From positions 1 to 34,812 of the forward strand of contig JAEPQP010000015.1 in NCBI GenBank assembly GCA_017640485.1: a stretch of DNA of 34,812 bases, read 5' to 3'. Position numbers and translations under genes: made by a program. This stretch comes from Phycisphaerales bacterium. Lineage in GTDB: Bacteria > Planctomycetota > Phycisphaerae > Phycisphaerales > UBA1924. Under the pieces are notes generated by a model that ran no database searches, had not been told where the DNA came from, and saw only the letters and a program-made list of their open reading frames with translations. How positions within the stretch are numbered: the first letter of the stretch is position 1; the number at the start of each line of letters is the position of its first letter. Below, piece by piece: positions 8,380 through 17,065 of the stretch.

Positions 8380-8649
8380 TCAGGCGGCGTATGGGCCGTC
8401 GTCGTCTTCGGGTCCGGTCCACTGCGCGATCGAGTAGGATTCGATTTCCTCTTCGACGATCTCGTTGAGTTCCGCCATCTTTGATTCAGCGGCGGCGAGT
8501 GCTTGGTTTGCGAAGTCGATGGAATCCATCGCGTCCTCCTTTGAGGTTTCGTCTCCGGCTTGGCGCCAGGACGCAACCGATGTAAACGGTAACGGGGCCG
8601 GGGGATCTTCGATGGTGTCTGTTTCTCGGCAGAGTCTCAGATTCGGCAT
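8380..8649 (-). CDS. Small acidic hypothetical protein
   Basis: The ORF track extends this frame to 108 residues. I prefer the ATG at 8647-8649 because GAGGAGG lies 6 nt upstream, giving 89 residues. A second in-frame ATG at 8527-8529 also has a strong Shine-Dalgarno (AAAGGAGG, about 5 nt away) and would give a 49-residue protein, MDSIDFANQALAAAESKMAE onward. That C-terminal part is the more protein-like: an amphipathic acidic helix followed by a DDDGPYAA tail. The N-terminal part is Pro-rich and irregular. No signal peptide, membrane segment or known domain is visible. It sits alone between two hairpins. The gene is probably real, but which start is used, or whether both are, is open. Confidence 0.5.
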   Translation of the reverse strand: MPNLRLCRETDTIEDPPAPLPFTSVASWRQAGDETSKEDAMDSIDFANQALAAAESKMAELNEIVEEEIESYSIAQWTGPEDDDGPYAA

Positions 8650-8874
8650 TGCAGGCCTCCTCGCACAGGGGTGAGTCCAAATGAGTCTGCAAAACAGATC
8701 GTCCAATGGTTCCTGTGAATGAAGAGCAATCCGGTGACCGGAGTCGGTTTACGCCGATGAGTCAAGACGGGTGATCCCATACAGACAGTTATCGGCACTA
8801 TGGGGGGTATGAGTTGAGCGGATCCAGTCTTGGATCCGAGCCTAGATTAGCGAAGGCGAGCGTAGAAACCGGGT
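8650..8874. other. Intergenic region between plsY and the small acidic gene
   Basis: This 225-bp stretch holds the upstream region of the small minus-strand gene and the 3' end of the plsY transcript. The only clear structure is the hairpin at 8819-8838. No gene is supported. Confidence 0.5.
8819..8838 (-). terminator. Hairpin downstream of plsY
   Basis: CGGATCCA, a 4-nt loop GTCT and TGGATCCG form a perfect 8-bp stem 37 bp after the plsY stop. No T-tract follows on the minus strand, so it may be a transcript-end hairpin or a dyad with another role. Confidence 0.4.
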
Positions 8875-9657
8875 CTACTGGGAGGGCTCGGCTGGTTCGG
8901 TTGTTGGAGGAGCGGGTGGGGTTGGCTCTGAAGAGGAGCCGATTTTGGGTTCGGTGCCGAGCATTGCTCGTTGGAGATTCCCGCGATGCTTGTAGATCAC
9001 AATCACGGCGAGGACGCTCGCGGCGATGAGGAAGGGGGTGCCTTGGAACTCGAACATTTGTTTCAGGTCTTCTGCGGGCATATCTGCGTAGCGGGGTTGC
9101 TCTCCGAATCGGCGTTCCTGGGTGGTCTCGTAGAGCCGGAACGATTGCCAAGTCCAGAGGGGAAGGGTCGCGGCGGCGGCGGATGACGCGACCCCGATCA
9201 TGCGCCAGAGGGAGAGGACGACGATAAAGACGACCGCGGCTCCGACGGCGGGGAGGGTCATCGCGGGGAGGACGCCGAGGAGGGACCCGAGTCCGGTCGC
9301 GACGCCCTTGCCTCCTTTGAATCCGAGCCAGGGGGTGAACATGTGTCCGATCGGGGACGCGAACATGACGGCGAGCCAAGCCCATGCTTGGGTGTCGGTC
9401 ATGTCCATGGATCCTAGGGTGTTGAGCAGTGCGCCCGCGACGAGTGAGGGGATCAGTCCTTTGGTGAAATCGAGGGTGAAGCAGATCGCGAAGTACTTCT
9501 TGCCGAGGATGCGTCCGAGGTTTGAGGCGCCGATGTTCCCGGAGCCTTGGGTGCGGATGTCAACGCCTTTGGATCGACCGATGAGGAATCCGAAGGGGAT
9601 GGAGCCGACCAGGAACGCGGCGATGACGAGGAGGGGGATGAGTGCATACTCGGGCAT
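8875..9657 (-). CDS. plsY: Glycerol-3-phosphate acyltransferase (acyl-phosphate dependent)
   Basis: From the ATG at 9655-9657 the protein has 260 residues; the longer ORF begins at a TTG with no Shine-Dalgarno. PlsY transfers an acyl group from acyl-phosphate to glycerol-3-phosphate, the first step of phospholipid synthesis, in the inner membrane. Its loop motifs are all present: GSIPFGFLIG, GSGNIGASNLGR and HMFTPWLGFKGGKGVATGLG. Several hydrophobic helices surround them. It is longer than the usual ~200 residues because of an extra loop around residue 185 (ERRFGEQPRYADMPAEDL) and a Pro/Ser/Glu-rich cytoplasmic tail after the KHRGNLQRAMLGTEPKIG end. The upstream gene is the dockerin-tagged protease; the 63-bp gap between them has no strong terminator. 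Confidence 0.95.
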   Translation of the reverse strand: MPEYALIPLLVIAAFLVGSIPFGFLIGRSKGVDIRTQGSGNIGASNLGRILGKKYFAICFTLDFTKGLIPSLVAGALLNTLGSMDMTDTQAWAWLAVMFASPIGHMFTPWLGFKGGKGVATGLGSLLGVLPAMTLPAVGAAVVFIVVLSLWRMIGVASSAAAATLPLWTWQSFRLYETTQERRFGEQPRYADMPAEDLKQMFEFQGTPFLIAASVLAVIVIYKHRGNLQRAMLGTEPKIGSSSEPTPPAPPTTEPAEPSQ

Positions 9658-9720
9658 ACCGGTAGGGTAGGGAATCTGCACGGCTAAACCCAGCAACCGG
9701 GGCTCAGTTCAGAAGTCTGA

Positions 9721-11787
9721 TCACGGGCACCCCGCTCCGTACGCGGTGAGGAACGCGGAGATGTCGAAGAAGTCGAAGAGGGTGTCGTTGTTGAAGTCTG
9801 CGATGGGGTCTTGGGTTGAGAAGGCCGTGAGGAATGCGGAGATGTCGAAGAAATCGAGGACGCCATCGGTGTTGAGGTCTGATGGACAGGCTCCTGTTGA
9901 GTCAAGATAGACAACAGGCATGCTGTTGAGGAGATCGTTTTCCTCGAATGAGAACTCCCCGACTTCGAGATCCAGTGTGCTGTCACCATCGGCAATCGCT
10001 CCGAGGGTAAAGTTCGGGCTCCCTCGAATTTTGTAATACAAGTTTGACCAGTCATCGTGACCGATGTGGGTATCGATCGATTCTGGTGAGTTCATGTTTG
10101 ATTGGCTCACATCCAACTGAATGCCGACGGCTGTAGTTGATCCGTCGACATCCCAATCCACCGGCGTGTTCTGCGATCCATCTGCGATCCAGATGCGTGT
10201 ACTGCCGATAGGATTGATCGGGTTATCGTTGGCGAAAGCAAACAGGCGCCCGTTTGAGGAGGGGTGGTTGGATCCGATTCCAATAGGTTCAGAGAGTGAG
10301 GACTCGTCCACATTTGGTAGTTGGGCGCGGGAGTAGTCGAGCTGTAGGTTGCTGTTCCATCTCGGCCCCCAGTTGTCGCGTTCGAGTGCGTGCATGTAGT
10401 TCATGACGCTGAAGTAGTTTGGTTTGAAGTTGATATTGTCGCCTCCGCCGTGTCTGAGCCCGAGGTTGTGGCCGAGCTCATGCATGATTGAAGCCGCCAT
10501 ATCATTTGGGCGATCGTTGGGGTCCCGGAGAGTGACGATGAAGTCGTTTCCTGGGATTTCTCCCATGCCACCAACACGGATAGTCCGCGGCTTGGGTTTT
10601 GGGATAGCGTTTTCGTCAAGAAATGTGTAGGTTTGTAGTCCGCCGATCACTCCGTAACGATAGATCAATGACTTTGCTTTGAGCAGAACATCTGCATCAT
10701 CATCGTTTCGTTGCGCAGCTGTTCCAAAGAAAGCCCCTCGTTGTTGGCGCATCTGTGACTTTACGTTTCCTTCGTCGGTTATGTAGTTCTGGTTATAGTT
10801 GATGTTGGGAAGTGTGCTTTCGTCGAGATCCATGTGCAGAAGAATCCCATCAATGCCACTTGGGTTTGAAACAGGTGCGGCATCAAAGGATGTAATGACC
10901 CGATCAAGTAGTGATTGTTGAAGGTTGATATCGCTGTGTGTATCTATTTCAACGAACAAGTCCTTTCGGTCAACTGTTGCGCCGTCACCAGGTAGATCGA
11001 GCTCCGGATTCCCATCGATCTCAAAGTCCACGCCATCTGCTTCCCATGTATTGAACAATCCGTCTCCATCATCATCAAGATGATCAAGGCGCATCGTGAA
11101 GCGTCCAGAGATATCTGCCGGTCCCGCGGATCCTCCGAGTCCGACACCTGCGATAACGGTTGCTTGGACGACGAGTGTGTATTCGCCATCAGGGGCGATG
11201 GTCGCAATATCGATAAAGCGGAGTTCGTTGCTTTGGCCACCAATGAAAGAGGACATGACATATTGGTAGTTGATGAACTGGTCAGGGAGACTTTCGGCAC
11301 CTCCGATGAGTTGTACTCGGACATCCACTGTGTTTGGGCCAAACACACCGGTAGGAAGTGGTTGGTCGAGCACGAATGCGCCTGAGATCACGATATCTGT
11401 TGTTTCAGTAGACGAGAACATTGCAGTAATCCCGGCTCCTGAAGTGGCGTTGAGTCCGAGAGCTGAGCCGAGTGTTGCTTGGCTTGTCAGTTCGGAGATG
11501 AACCTGAATCCATTTCCATTCTGAATAATATCGTATTCAGATCTTGCAAAGGCATTCCCGCCATTGGCCTCTGATGTGGCGATGATGTCACCGATTAGCG
11601 ATCCTGATTGCTGAAGTGTTTGTTCCTCTTCATCGAGAAGAAACTCGAAATCATCGCTATTCGTGGAGGATGCTTCCACTCGAGCAACTGCTTCGAGTTC
11701 GCTAAAAGTAAGCTGTGCGAATGTGTGGCTAGTGCTTAGCGAGAGTGCGGATACGATGAATAAAACAGTTTGAGTGAGATTTTTCAC
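9721..11787 (-). CDS. Dockerin-tagged secreted metzincin-type zinc metalloprotease
   Basis: I start at the GTG at 11785-11787, directly after GGAGG, giving 688 residues and a clean signal peptide (KNLTQTVLFIVSALSLSTSHTFAQ). The ORF track starts five codons earlier at another GTG. An N-terminal beta-rich region is followed by a Ca-binding-like DDDGDGLFNTWEADG segment (~238-252). The catalytic motif HELGHNLGLRH has zinc ligands at about residues 436, 440 and 446, with a Met-turn SVMNYMH behind it, so it should be an active zinc protease of the metzincin clan. The C-terminus is a two-copy dockerin-like module (SDLNTDGVLDFFDIS, ADFNNDTLFDFFDIS) ending GCP. Base composition is lower in GC than neighbours: one line near 11,521 counts 28/60 against 36/60 in tmk. 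Confidence 0.88.
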   Translation of the reverse strand: MKNLTQTVLFIVSALSLSTSHTFAQLTFSELEAVARVEASSTNSDDFEFLLDEEEQTLQQSGSLIGDIIATSEANGGNAFARSEYDIIQNGNGFRFISELTSQATLGSALGLNATSGAGITAMFSSTETTDIVISGAFVLDQPLPTGVFGPNTVDVRVQLIGGAESLPDQFINYQYVMSSFIGGQSNELRFIDIATIAPDGEYTLVVQATVIAGVGLGGSAGPADISGRFTMRLDHLDDDGDGLFNTWEADGVDFEIDGNPELDLPGDGATVDRKDLFVEIDTHSDINLQQSLLDRVITSFDAAPVSNPSGIDGILLHMDLDESTLPNINYNQNYITDEGNVKSQMRQQRGAFFGTAAQRNDDDADVLLKAKSLIYRYGVIGGLQTYTFLDENAIPKPKPRTIRVGGMGEIPGNDFIVTLRDPNDRPNDMAASIMHELGHNLGLRHGGGDNINFKPNYFSVMNYMHALERDNWGPRWNSNLQLDYSRAQLPNVDESSLSEPIGIGSNHPSSNGRLFAFANDNPINPIGSTRIWIADGSQNTPVDWDVDGSTTAVGIQLDVSQSNMNSPESIDTHIGHDDWSNLYYKIRGSPNFTLGAIADGDSTLDLEVGEFSFEENDLLNSMPVVYLDSTGACPSDLNTDGVLDFFDISAFLTAFSTQDPIADFNNDTLFDFFDISAFLTAYGAGCP

Positions 11788-11936
11788 ATAGCCTCCGGAC
11801 ACAAGAATACAAAGAACAGCGCGCGTGGCGAAAGGTTGAACTCAAAGTATCAAAATCAGAGATCTGACTCAATACCCAAGGATTGAATAGATAAGAAATT
11901 CGAATGAATCGGATTCAGGATTGGCGAACGCTAAGT
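11788..11936. other. AT-richer intergenic region upstream of the protease
   Basis: The 149-bp gap separates the tmk stop from the start of the protease. It is noticeably AT-rich compared with the window and probably holds the protease promoter. No hexamer pair or hairpin stands out. Confidence 0.4.
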
Positions 11937-12647
11937 CTACAAAGAGCAAAAGCGAGCTGTCAGGACCTCGATGATGTTGGTAAACACATCGATCTGCGAG
12001 CCTGTCGCGTCAACACGCAGGTATCGCTCTGCGTCAGGGTCCGATGCGATCAGGTCCTGATACCCTTTGCGGACCTTTGCGTGGAACGCTGCGCCCTTGG
12101 CTTCCATGCGATCAAGGAGCGGATTGAGTCGGCTCGCGGCGGTGTCTTGGTCGACATCGAAGATCAGCGTCGCGTCGGGTTGGGTGCCTTGCATCGCGAT
12201 CTGTGCGGCGGCGTCGATCTCTTGGATCGGGATCCCGCCTGCGGTCCCTTGATATGCGTATGTGGACGAAACAAAGCGGTCGGCGATGACCAGCTTCCCC
12301 GCTTGAAGTGCAGGGGCGATGACCTGCTCACAGAGCTGGGCGCGGGAAGCCATGTAGAGGAGCATCTCGCAGCGGAGGGACATGGTCTCTCTGTTGAGGT
12401 GTCCGAGCAGCGCGTCGCGGATCTTTTCGCCCACCTCCGTGCCTCCCGGCTCGCGGACCTCGGCGACCTCGATCCCCGCTTTGCGGACAGCGTCGATGAA
12501 CATGGAGAGTTGTGTGGACTTCCCGGAACCGTCGGGGCCGTCGAAGACGAGGAACTTTCCGCGCAGCGCGGTCTGCAATGCTTGCGGGAGTTCTTGGGGT
12601 GGGGGGGTCATGACAGGGACGGCTTCGATGGTTGATTGGGCGCTCAC
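11937..12647 (-). CDS. tmk: Thymidylate kinase
   Basis: The protein has 236 residues from a GTG whose last two bases overlap the upstream stop (GTGA). The enzyme phosphorylates dTMP to dTDP in the cytoplasm. It has the P-loop GPDGSGKST at residues 37-45, the DRF motif at 123-125 (LVIADRFVSSTYAYQG) and an REPGGT strand. A ~29-residue N-terminal extension precedes the first core strand; an internal ATG (TCATGACC, Met13) would shorten it, and neither start has a good Shine-Dalgarno. It follows the VWA-protein gene and is likely coupled to it. Function is not in doubt; only the exact start is. Confidence 0.95.
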   Translation of the reverse strand: MSAQSTIEAVPVMTPPPQELPQALQTALRGKFLVFDGPDGSGKSTQLSMFIDAVRKAGIEVAEVREPGGTEVGEKIRDALLGHLNRETMSLRCEMLLYMASRAQLCEQVIAPALQAGKLVIADRFVSSTYAYQGTAGGIPIQEIDAAAQIAMQGTQPDATLIFDVDQDTAASRLNPLLDRMEAKGAAFHAKVRKGYQDLIASDPDAERYLRVDATGSQIDVFTNIIEVLTARFCSL

Positions 12648-15262
12648 GGCTCAGAGTGTAGCGTATTTGCGACGCGTGTGAGCCGGAATCGGTAGGGTTC
12701 TGGACCGAGGTTTTGATCGATAAGTTTGAGTCGGGTGAGGTGGGCGCGTGCGGCGGCGCGGTCGCGCTGGTTGCCGTGCTCGAGGGTGGTTTCGAGGATG
12801 AGTGTCCAGCAGTGCCAGAAGTGTTTGGAGGCGTTGTTGTTGAGTGAAGCGGAGAGGGAAGTGAGCCGGGAGAGGGCTTGTTCGTGGCGCTGATCTCCCA
12901 GAAGCGCCCGCGCGTAGATCAGTTCGAGATCGGGGTCATTGGGATCCGGATTTTTTTGGATGAGTTTCGACAAGCGCGAAGCCGCGGATCGTGGGTCGGT
13001 GGATATCTCAAGCTCCGCGGCGGTTCGGTGCCATCGGACAGCGAGCGGGGAGCGGAGTGCGTCGAGGGTTGACGCGGTGCTGATCGCGTGGCTGAGCGGA
13101 TCGGATGTATTGGCATCGAGCGCGTTCTTGTGGAGGATCTCGGCGCCCAGATCAGATTCACGCGTCGCGGGGGTGAGCGATTTGATCAGTTCGAACTGTT
13201 CTGGACCACTGGTCTGCTGGATGAGTTCGAGTCTCCAGAGGTCGATCTCGATGCGATCCGGGAAGAGCGCGATGGTTTGGCGCAGGAGCGGGACCAGCCG
13301 AGGATCGCGCTGTGCGCGGGCGGCGTCGATGGCGCCCGCGAGTGCGTCGGCTGCGCCTGGATGGTGTGGGAACCGGCTCGCGAGCACGGTCGCGGCGGAG
13401 ATGAGTCTGGAGGTTGAGGCGCGCGAGTTGAGCGCACGCGATCCGAGACACGCGATCCAGAGAGATTCCTCCGCGAGTGATTCGTCGGTCGAATCCGTGA
13501 GACCAAGAAGAGCGTCTATCGCGTGCAATCGATCCTCGTCCGTTCCTTGTGTGATGTTCGCACGGGCGATGATGAAGCGTGCGAGTTCGGGGAGGGTGCC
13601 TAGATCCGGGGATTCGTGCTTGACGATCCGCTGGATCGAAGCATCGATCTGCGGGACCAGGGGTTCGTAGTTGGATCGGAGATCGAGCAGTGGTTCGAGC
13701 GGATCGGGGTGAGCGCTTTGGAATCGGAAGGCTGTCTGTGACTCAGCGAGCAGCAGCGCCCATGCGGGATCCGTGGTGAACGGGGGCTGATTGACCACAT
13801 CGCTGGGGATGGGTTGGGTGCTGCTCAGGATCAGGATCGCGTGGGCGGAGATGATCGGGGAGTAGTTGAGGGTGTTCTGCTCGTCGAGCAGTGTTTGAAG
13901 ATCGGAAGTATCGGAAGTGAGCTGCGCGAGCGCGATCCGTCTTCGCGCATCCAGATCCGGCGAGACGAACACCGCTTCGGTGAGCGAGTCGATGAGTGTG
14001 GTGATGGATTCGTTGGTTTGATTTGGTGTCTGCTTGAGCAAGACCGTTTCCGCGAGGAGTAGGGCGCTGCGCGGATCTGATGGGTCTGCTCCTTCGAGCA
14101 TCGCATTGATTCGTCGGAGTGCATTCTCGATGGAGTCGAGGTCCGCTTTGGATGGGATCGAGGAGGTGGCTCGGTAGTAGGAACCCGCGGCTTTGAGTGC
14201 TGCGAGTTGCTCATCTGCGGCCGTGAGTCGGTTGTCGGTGGTGGTCGGGGGCGCGGGGGCGGGTTCGGGATCGGGTGAAACGAGCTGGTTGTAGGTGATC
14301 ACTTGGTGGTCGTTGTGTCCGTCGCCGTGGAAGACACCAATAGTGCGCATGATCCCGGTGGGGTCCTCGTCGAGGAGTTGGATGGTTTTGATGACAGCGG
14401 GTCGCGTGCCTGAGATTGGGTCGAGTGGGTTGAGTTCGTCGAGTCGCTGTCGAACAGATTTGAGTCCCCCTGCCCAGGGTGCTTCGGTGCGTTCGATCCC
14501 GCGCGAGATCAGGAGGATCATGTCGGGCTCGAGTTCGAGGGCCGCGGCGAGTCCGTCGACTGGATTGGATTGACCTCGTGCGGGCATGGCGTTGAGCCAA
14601 TCCGCGACGGCTTGCTTGTTGGCGCGCGTGGCGCGTGGGAGCTTGCCCTTGGATGTCGCGAGTGTTGGAGAGGTGTGGGTGGAGTCTCCCAGTTTCCGAA
14701 ACGCGATGACTTGGAAACGCTGCGTGGGACTGAGTCGGTCGATGGATTGCAGGAGTCGCTCGCGGATATACGAGAGCGAGGTCATCGTAGCGCCGGAGGT
14801 ATCGATGACATACACGATCGAGCGGGCGGCTCCGGTCGAGACGCCTGCGAAGCTGATCGAGCTCGGCGCTGAGGAAGGTTCGGCCGAGAGTGTTGAGGAT
14901 TGATTGACCAGTTGATCCAGGGTCGCGGCGCTCATCGCTTGGGACGCGATCGGGGTGGGCGATTGGAGGGATCTGGCGCTCTGATCGAGCAGGTTGGGCT
15001 GCTGCGGGGTTGGTGCTTGCTCGCGCGATGGAGATGGGTCGGGATCTTGAGAGACTTCGTCGTCGTTGGTCTCGGGGGTTGATGGGGGCGCGGCAACGAC
15101 CTCGAGTTCAGCGAGCGGGAGTGTTCTGGTCTTGGGTTCTTCGGCGATGATGGACGCGGCGCGCGATCCGATGATGATCAGCAGCGTGAGGAGAGCCGCG
15201 TGGATGATGATGGATACGCCGGGGGGGAGCGCCCATCTCAGGATCGATCGTTGGTCTCGCAC
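12644..15262 (-). CDS. Membrane-anchored von Willebrand factor A domain protein
   Basis: The 872-residue protein starts at GTG. One N-terminal hydrophobic segment (residues ~15-38, GVSIIIHAALLTLLIIIGSR) would anchor it with the rest outside the cytoplasm. A long Pro/Ser/Gln-rich linker (~45-140) precedes a VWA-like domain (~145-340), whose first strand is SIVYVIDTSGATM. This MIDAS-like site, DTSGA, differs from the ideal DxSxS at the third serine, so metal binding is uncertain. Residues ~370-870 are alpha-helical and look like TPR/HEAT-type solenoid repeats. The organisation resembles planctomycete membrane VWA proteins of unknown role. The stop overlaps tmk, and the DoxX gene lies 49 bp upstream, so the three may be one transcript. 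Confidence 0.82.
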   Translation of the reverse strand: MRDQRSILRWALPPGVSIIIHAALLTLLIIIGSRAASIIAEEPKTRTLPLAELEVVAAPPSTPETNDDEVSQDPDPSPSREQAPTPQQPNLLDQSARSLQSPTPIASQAMSAATLDQLVNQSSTLSAEPSSAPSSISFAGVSTGAARSIVYVIDTSGATMTSLSYIRERLLQSIDRLSPTQRFQVIAFRKLGDSTHTSPTLATSKGKLPRATRANKQAVADWLNAMPARGQSNPVDGLAAALELEPDMILLISRGIERTEAPWAGGLKSVRQRLDELNPLDPISGTRPAVIKTIQLLDEDPTGIMRTIGVFHGDGHNDHQVITYNQLVSPDPEPAPAPPTTTDNRLTAADEQLAALKAAGSYYRATSSIPSKADLDSIENALRRINAMLEGADPSDPRSALLLAETVLLKQTPNQTNESITTLIDSLTEAVFVSPDLDARRRIALAQLTSDTSDLQTLLDEQNTLNYSPIISAHAILILSSTQPIPSDVVNQPPFTTDPAWALLLAESQTAFRFQSAHPDPLEPLLDLRSNYEPLVPQIDASIQRIVKHESPDLGTLPELARFIIARANITQGTDEDRLHAIDALLGLTDSTDESLAEESLWIACLGSRALNSRASTSRLISAATVLASRFPHHPGAADALAGAIDAARAQRDPRLVPLLRQTIALFPDRIEIDLWRLELIQQTSGPEQFELIKSLTPATRESDLGAEILHKNALDANTSDPLSHAISTASTLDALRSPLAVRWHRTAAELEISTDPRSAASRLSKLIQKNPDPNDPDLELIYARALLGDQRHEQALSRLTSLSASLNNNASKHFWHCWTLILETTLEHGNQRDRAAARAHLTRLKLIDQNLGPEPYRFRLTRVANTLHSEP

Positions 15263-15311
15263 GAGTTATTCTAGGGAATCTGTTCTCAAGTTTTGGCTTG
15301 CGTGCGGCGTG

Positions 15312-16361
15312 TTACGGGGTCGGGTTGCTGCTGGGTGGGGGCGTGCGATCAAACGAGCTCCGATCCTGAGGCGGTGCTTCGGGGTCTGGTTTGTGCTTGA
15401 TTGGTTTCGCAGGATTGGTGTTGCTTCCTGAACCACCGGTTACATAGGGATCGCGTCGTCCTGGACGGAAGAGGATGCGGTCGATCGAGAGCGGTCCTGC
15501 ACCGAGGAGCGCGACACTGAGGGTCATGATGACGAGCGCGAACTGCCAGAGCAGGACGTTGTACGCTGTGGGCGCCCAGACATCGGCTCTGTGGGGGATG
15601 AAGCCGAGGATCGAGTTAGTGTCGTGGAGCATCGCGGGACCGATGTTGGTTGACCAGATCGCGACGAGCATGACGGTCATCAGCGAGAACGCGCTGAGGC
15701 GCGTGAGGAATCCGATGAGCAGGAACACACCCGCGGCGAGTTCGGTGATCGCGGTTGCCCATGCGGAGATGATGGGCATCTTCCCGCTCCCCATCCACTT
15801 GGGCAGCAGCGGAGTGAGTGGTTGGGAATCTTCGGTGAGCGCGGGGTTCGCGGCGTTGTCGATGAGCAGCGCGATGCCGTAGACACGCTTGATCCGGACC
15901 GGGTCGGGGTAGTCCGATCCGACGGCGGGTGCTGAGGACTGGAGCACTTGGGTGAGGGTGTAGTACGGCGTGTTGCGGGCGCGTGCTGCAGGGGCACGGG
16001 GAGAGCCTTCTTCAGTTTCGAGTTCGGACCCTGAATCTATCGGGAGCTCCTCGGCTTGATCTAAGAGATCTTCTGCTTGATCGAGATCATCGCTGTCTGC
16101 AGGGAGCGCCTCTTCGATTGTTGGTTGCGTGGTGTCAGGGAGCGGCGAGTCGGGTTCGCTCGGGGTCTGTGCTTCTGGAGTTTCGGGCTGTGGATCAGCG
16201 AGGAAGGTGACGCCGAGGTTTGCGAGTCGTGCGGCGGGGTCTCCCTGGACTGTGGTGGTGCCGAGGATTTTGCCGGCGCCTGCCCAGAGGAAGGTGATCG
16301 CGAGCGCGAGGCGCAGCAGGAAGGATGGAAGGGTCAGTGCGATGTGATCACGGCAGCGCAT
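15312..16361 (-). CDS. DoxX-like multi-pass membrane protein with acidic insertion
   Basis: The 349-residue protein has GGGAG 6 nt before the ATG. Transmembrane helix 1 (LLRLALAITFLWAGAGKILG) carries the DoxX-type 'GxxKI' end. Three further hydrophobic helices follow from about residue 195 (AWATAITELAAGVFLLIGF; LSAFSLMTVMLVAIWSTNIG; LLWQFALVIMTLSVALLGAG). Between helices 1 and 2 there is an insertion of ~130 residues rich in Asp, Glu and Pro (DDLDQAEDLLDQAEELPIDS), much longer than the usual short loop. A Pro-rich tail follows the last helix. DoxX proteins are linked to quinone and redox-associated membrane complexes; the exact role here is not known. It is upstream of the VWA gene. Confidence 0.82.
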   Translation of the reverse strand: MRCRDHIALTLPSFLLRLALAITFLWAGAGKILGTTTVQGDPAARLANLGVTFLADPQPETPEAQTPSEPDSPLPDTTQPTIEEALPADSDDLDQAEDLLDQAEELPIDSGSELETEEGSPRAPAARARNTPYYTLTQVLQSSAPAVGSDYPDPVRIKRVYGIALLIDNAANPALTEDSQPLTPLLPKWMGSGKMPIISAWATAITELAAGVFLLIGFLTRLSAFSLMTVMLVAIWSTNIGPAMLHDTNSILGFIPHRADVWAPTAYNVLLWQFALVIMTLSVALLGAGPLSIDRILFRPGRRDPYVTGGSGSNTNPAKPIKHKPDPEAPPQDRSSFDRTPPPSSNPTP

Positions 16362-16555
16362 AGGGGGCTCCCATTTGGTGTTTCCGGAGGTCCGATGGTG
16401 CTCAGGACAGATCCTTGGTGTACCATCACTCTACATTGATATATGAGGGTGTATCGGCCAGTTGGAATGGATTCGGCCCGGAATTGGGCGGTAAAGTGTA
16501 CCGATTGGCCGGTTTGCGGGATCTTTGAGCGGATCATCGCACCTCACACACCACC
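16362..16555. other. Divergent intergenic region between the DoxX-like gene and tRNA-Leu
   Basis: The 194-bp gap should hold promoters for both directions. I see no clear hexamer pair. A short dyad, CGGCCA (around 16455) with TGGCCG (around 16506), is the only repeat noted. Confidence 0.4.
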
Positions 16556-16638
16556 GCGGGTGTGGCGGAACTGGTAGACGCGCCAGATTTAGGTTCTGGT
16601 GGGCATAGCCCGTGCAGGTTCGATTCCTGTCACCCGCA
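16556..16638 (+). tRNA. tRNA-Leu (anticodon UAG)
   Basis: The 83-nt gene folds into a full cloverleaf. The acceptor arms are GCGGGTG and CACCCGC with discriminator A. The anticodon stem-loop is CCAGA-TTTAGGT-TCTGG, giving anticodon TAG. A class II variable arm (GGGC-ATA-GCCC) and the T arm GCAGG-TTCGATT-CCTGT follow. CCA is not encoded; the DNA continues TTT. It should read CUA and other CUN codons. Confidence 0.97.
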
Positions 16639-16665
16639 TTTCTGGTCCACATGACCACACAGAAA

Positions 16666-16694
16666 AACCCCCGGCATTGTTGATGCCGGGGGTT
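16666..16694 (-). terminator. Strong hairpin terminator of the 876-residue repeat-protein gene
   Basis: AACCCCCGGCAT and ATGCCGGGGGTT pair over 12 bp around a 5-nt loop. On the minus strand a TTTTT run follows, which makes an intrinsic terminator 25 bp after the stop at 16719. It may also stop tRNA readthrough from the other side. Confidence 0.88.
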
Positions 16695-16718
16695 GTTGGT
16701 TTTGGGTGGGGTCTCGAG

Positions 16719-17065
16719 TTATGGACACCCATTCGCAAACGAGGACAGGAAGAGTGAGATATCGAAGAAGTCGAACTCGCCGTCTTGGTTGAAGTCGGCC
16801 GCGGGGTCCATCGCGGTGAACTGGGACAGGAAAGTTGAGATGTCGAAGAAGTCGATCTCGCCGTTGAAATCGATGTCCGAATCACAGACTGCACCGATGC
16901 GGATCTCATCAGCGAAGTATCCGATCTTGTAGCTCAGGCGCGGATCGGCTGGTGGCGGGGGCGCGATGAGCGTGTCGAATGTGCCGCTGACTCCCGCGTC
17001 GGCAGTCACGATGGTCGCGACAAATGAGGTGGTCGGGACGAATCCATCGATGAGGGAGATATCGA
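16719..17065 (-). repeat. C-terminal coding block shared with the neighbouring paralogue
   Basis: This ~350-bp block closely matches 19446-19790 in order and sequence. It includes a 44-bp exact match at 16864-16907 versus 19591-19634. It encodes the end of the beta-helix body and the dockerin tag. Confidence 0.85.

Noticed and set aside
11904-12635. 243-residue plus-strand ORF opposite tmk
   Set aside because: It is a frame shadow: tmk on the other strand has full P-loop and DRF motifs, and this ORF shows no domain or ribosome-binding site.
16455-16511. CGGCCA...TGGCCG dyad upstream of tRNA-Leu
   Set aside because: Only 6 bp arms and widely spaced; no more than chance for this composition.
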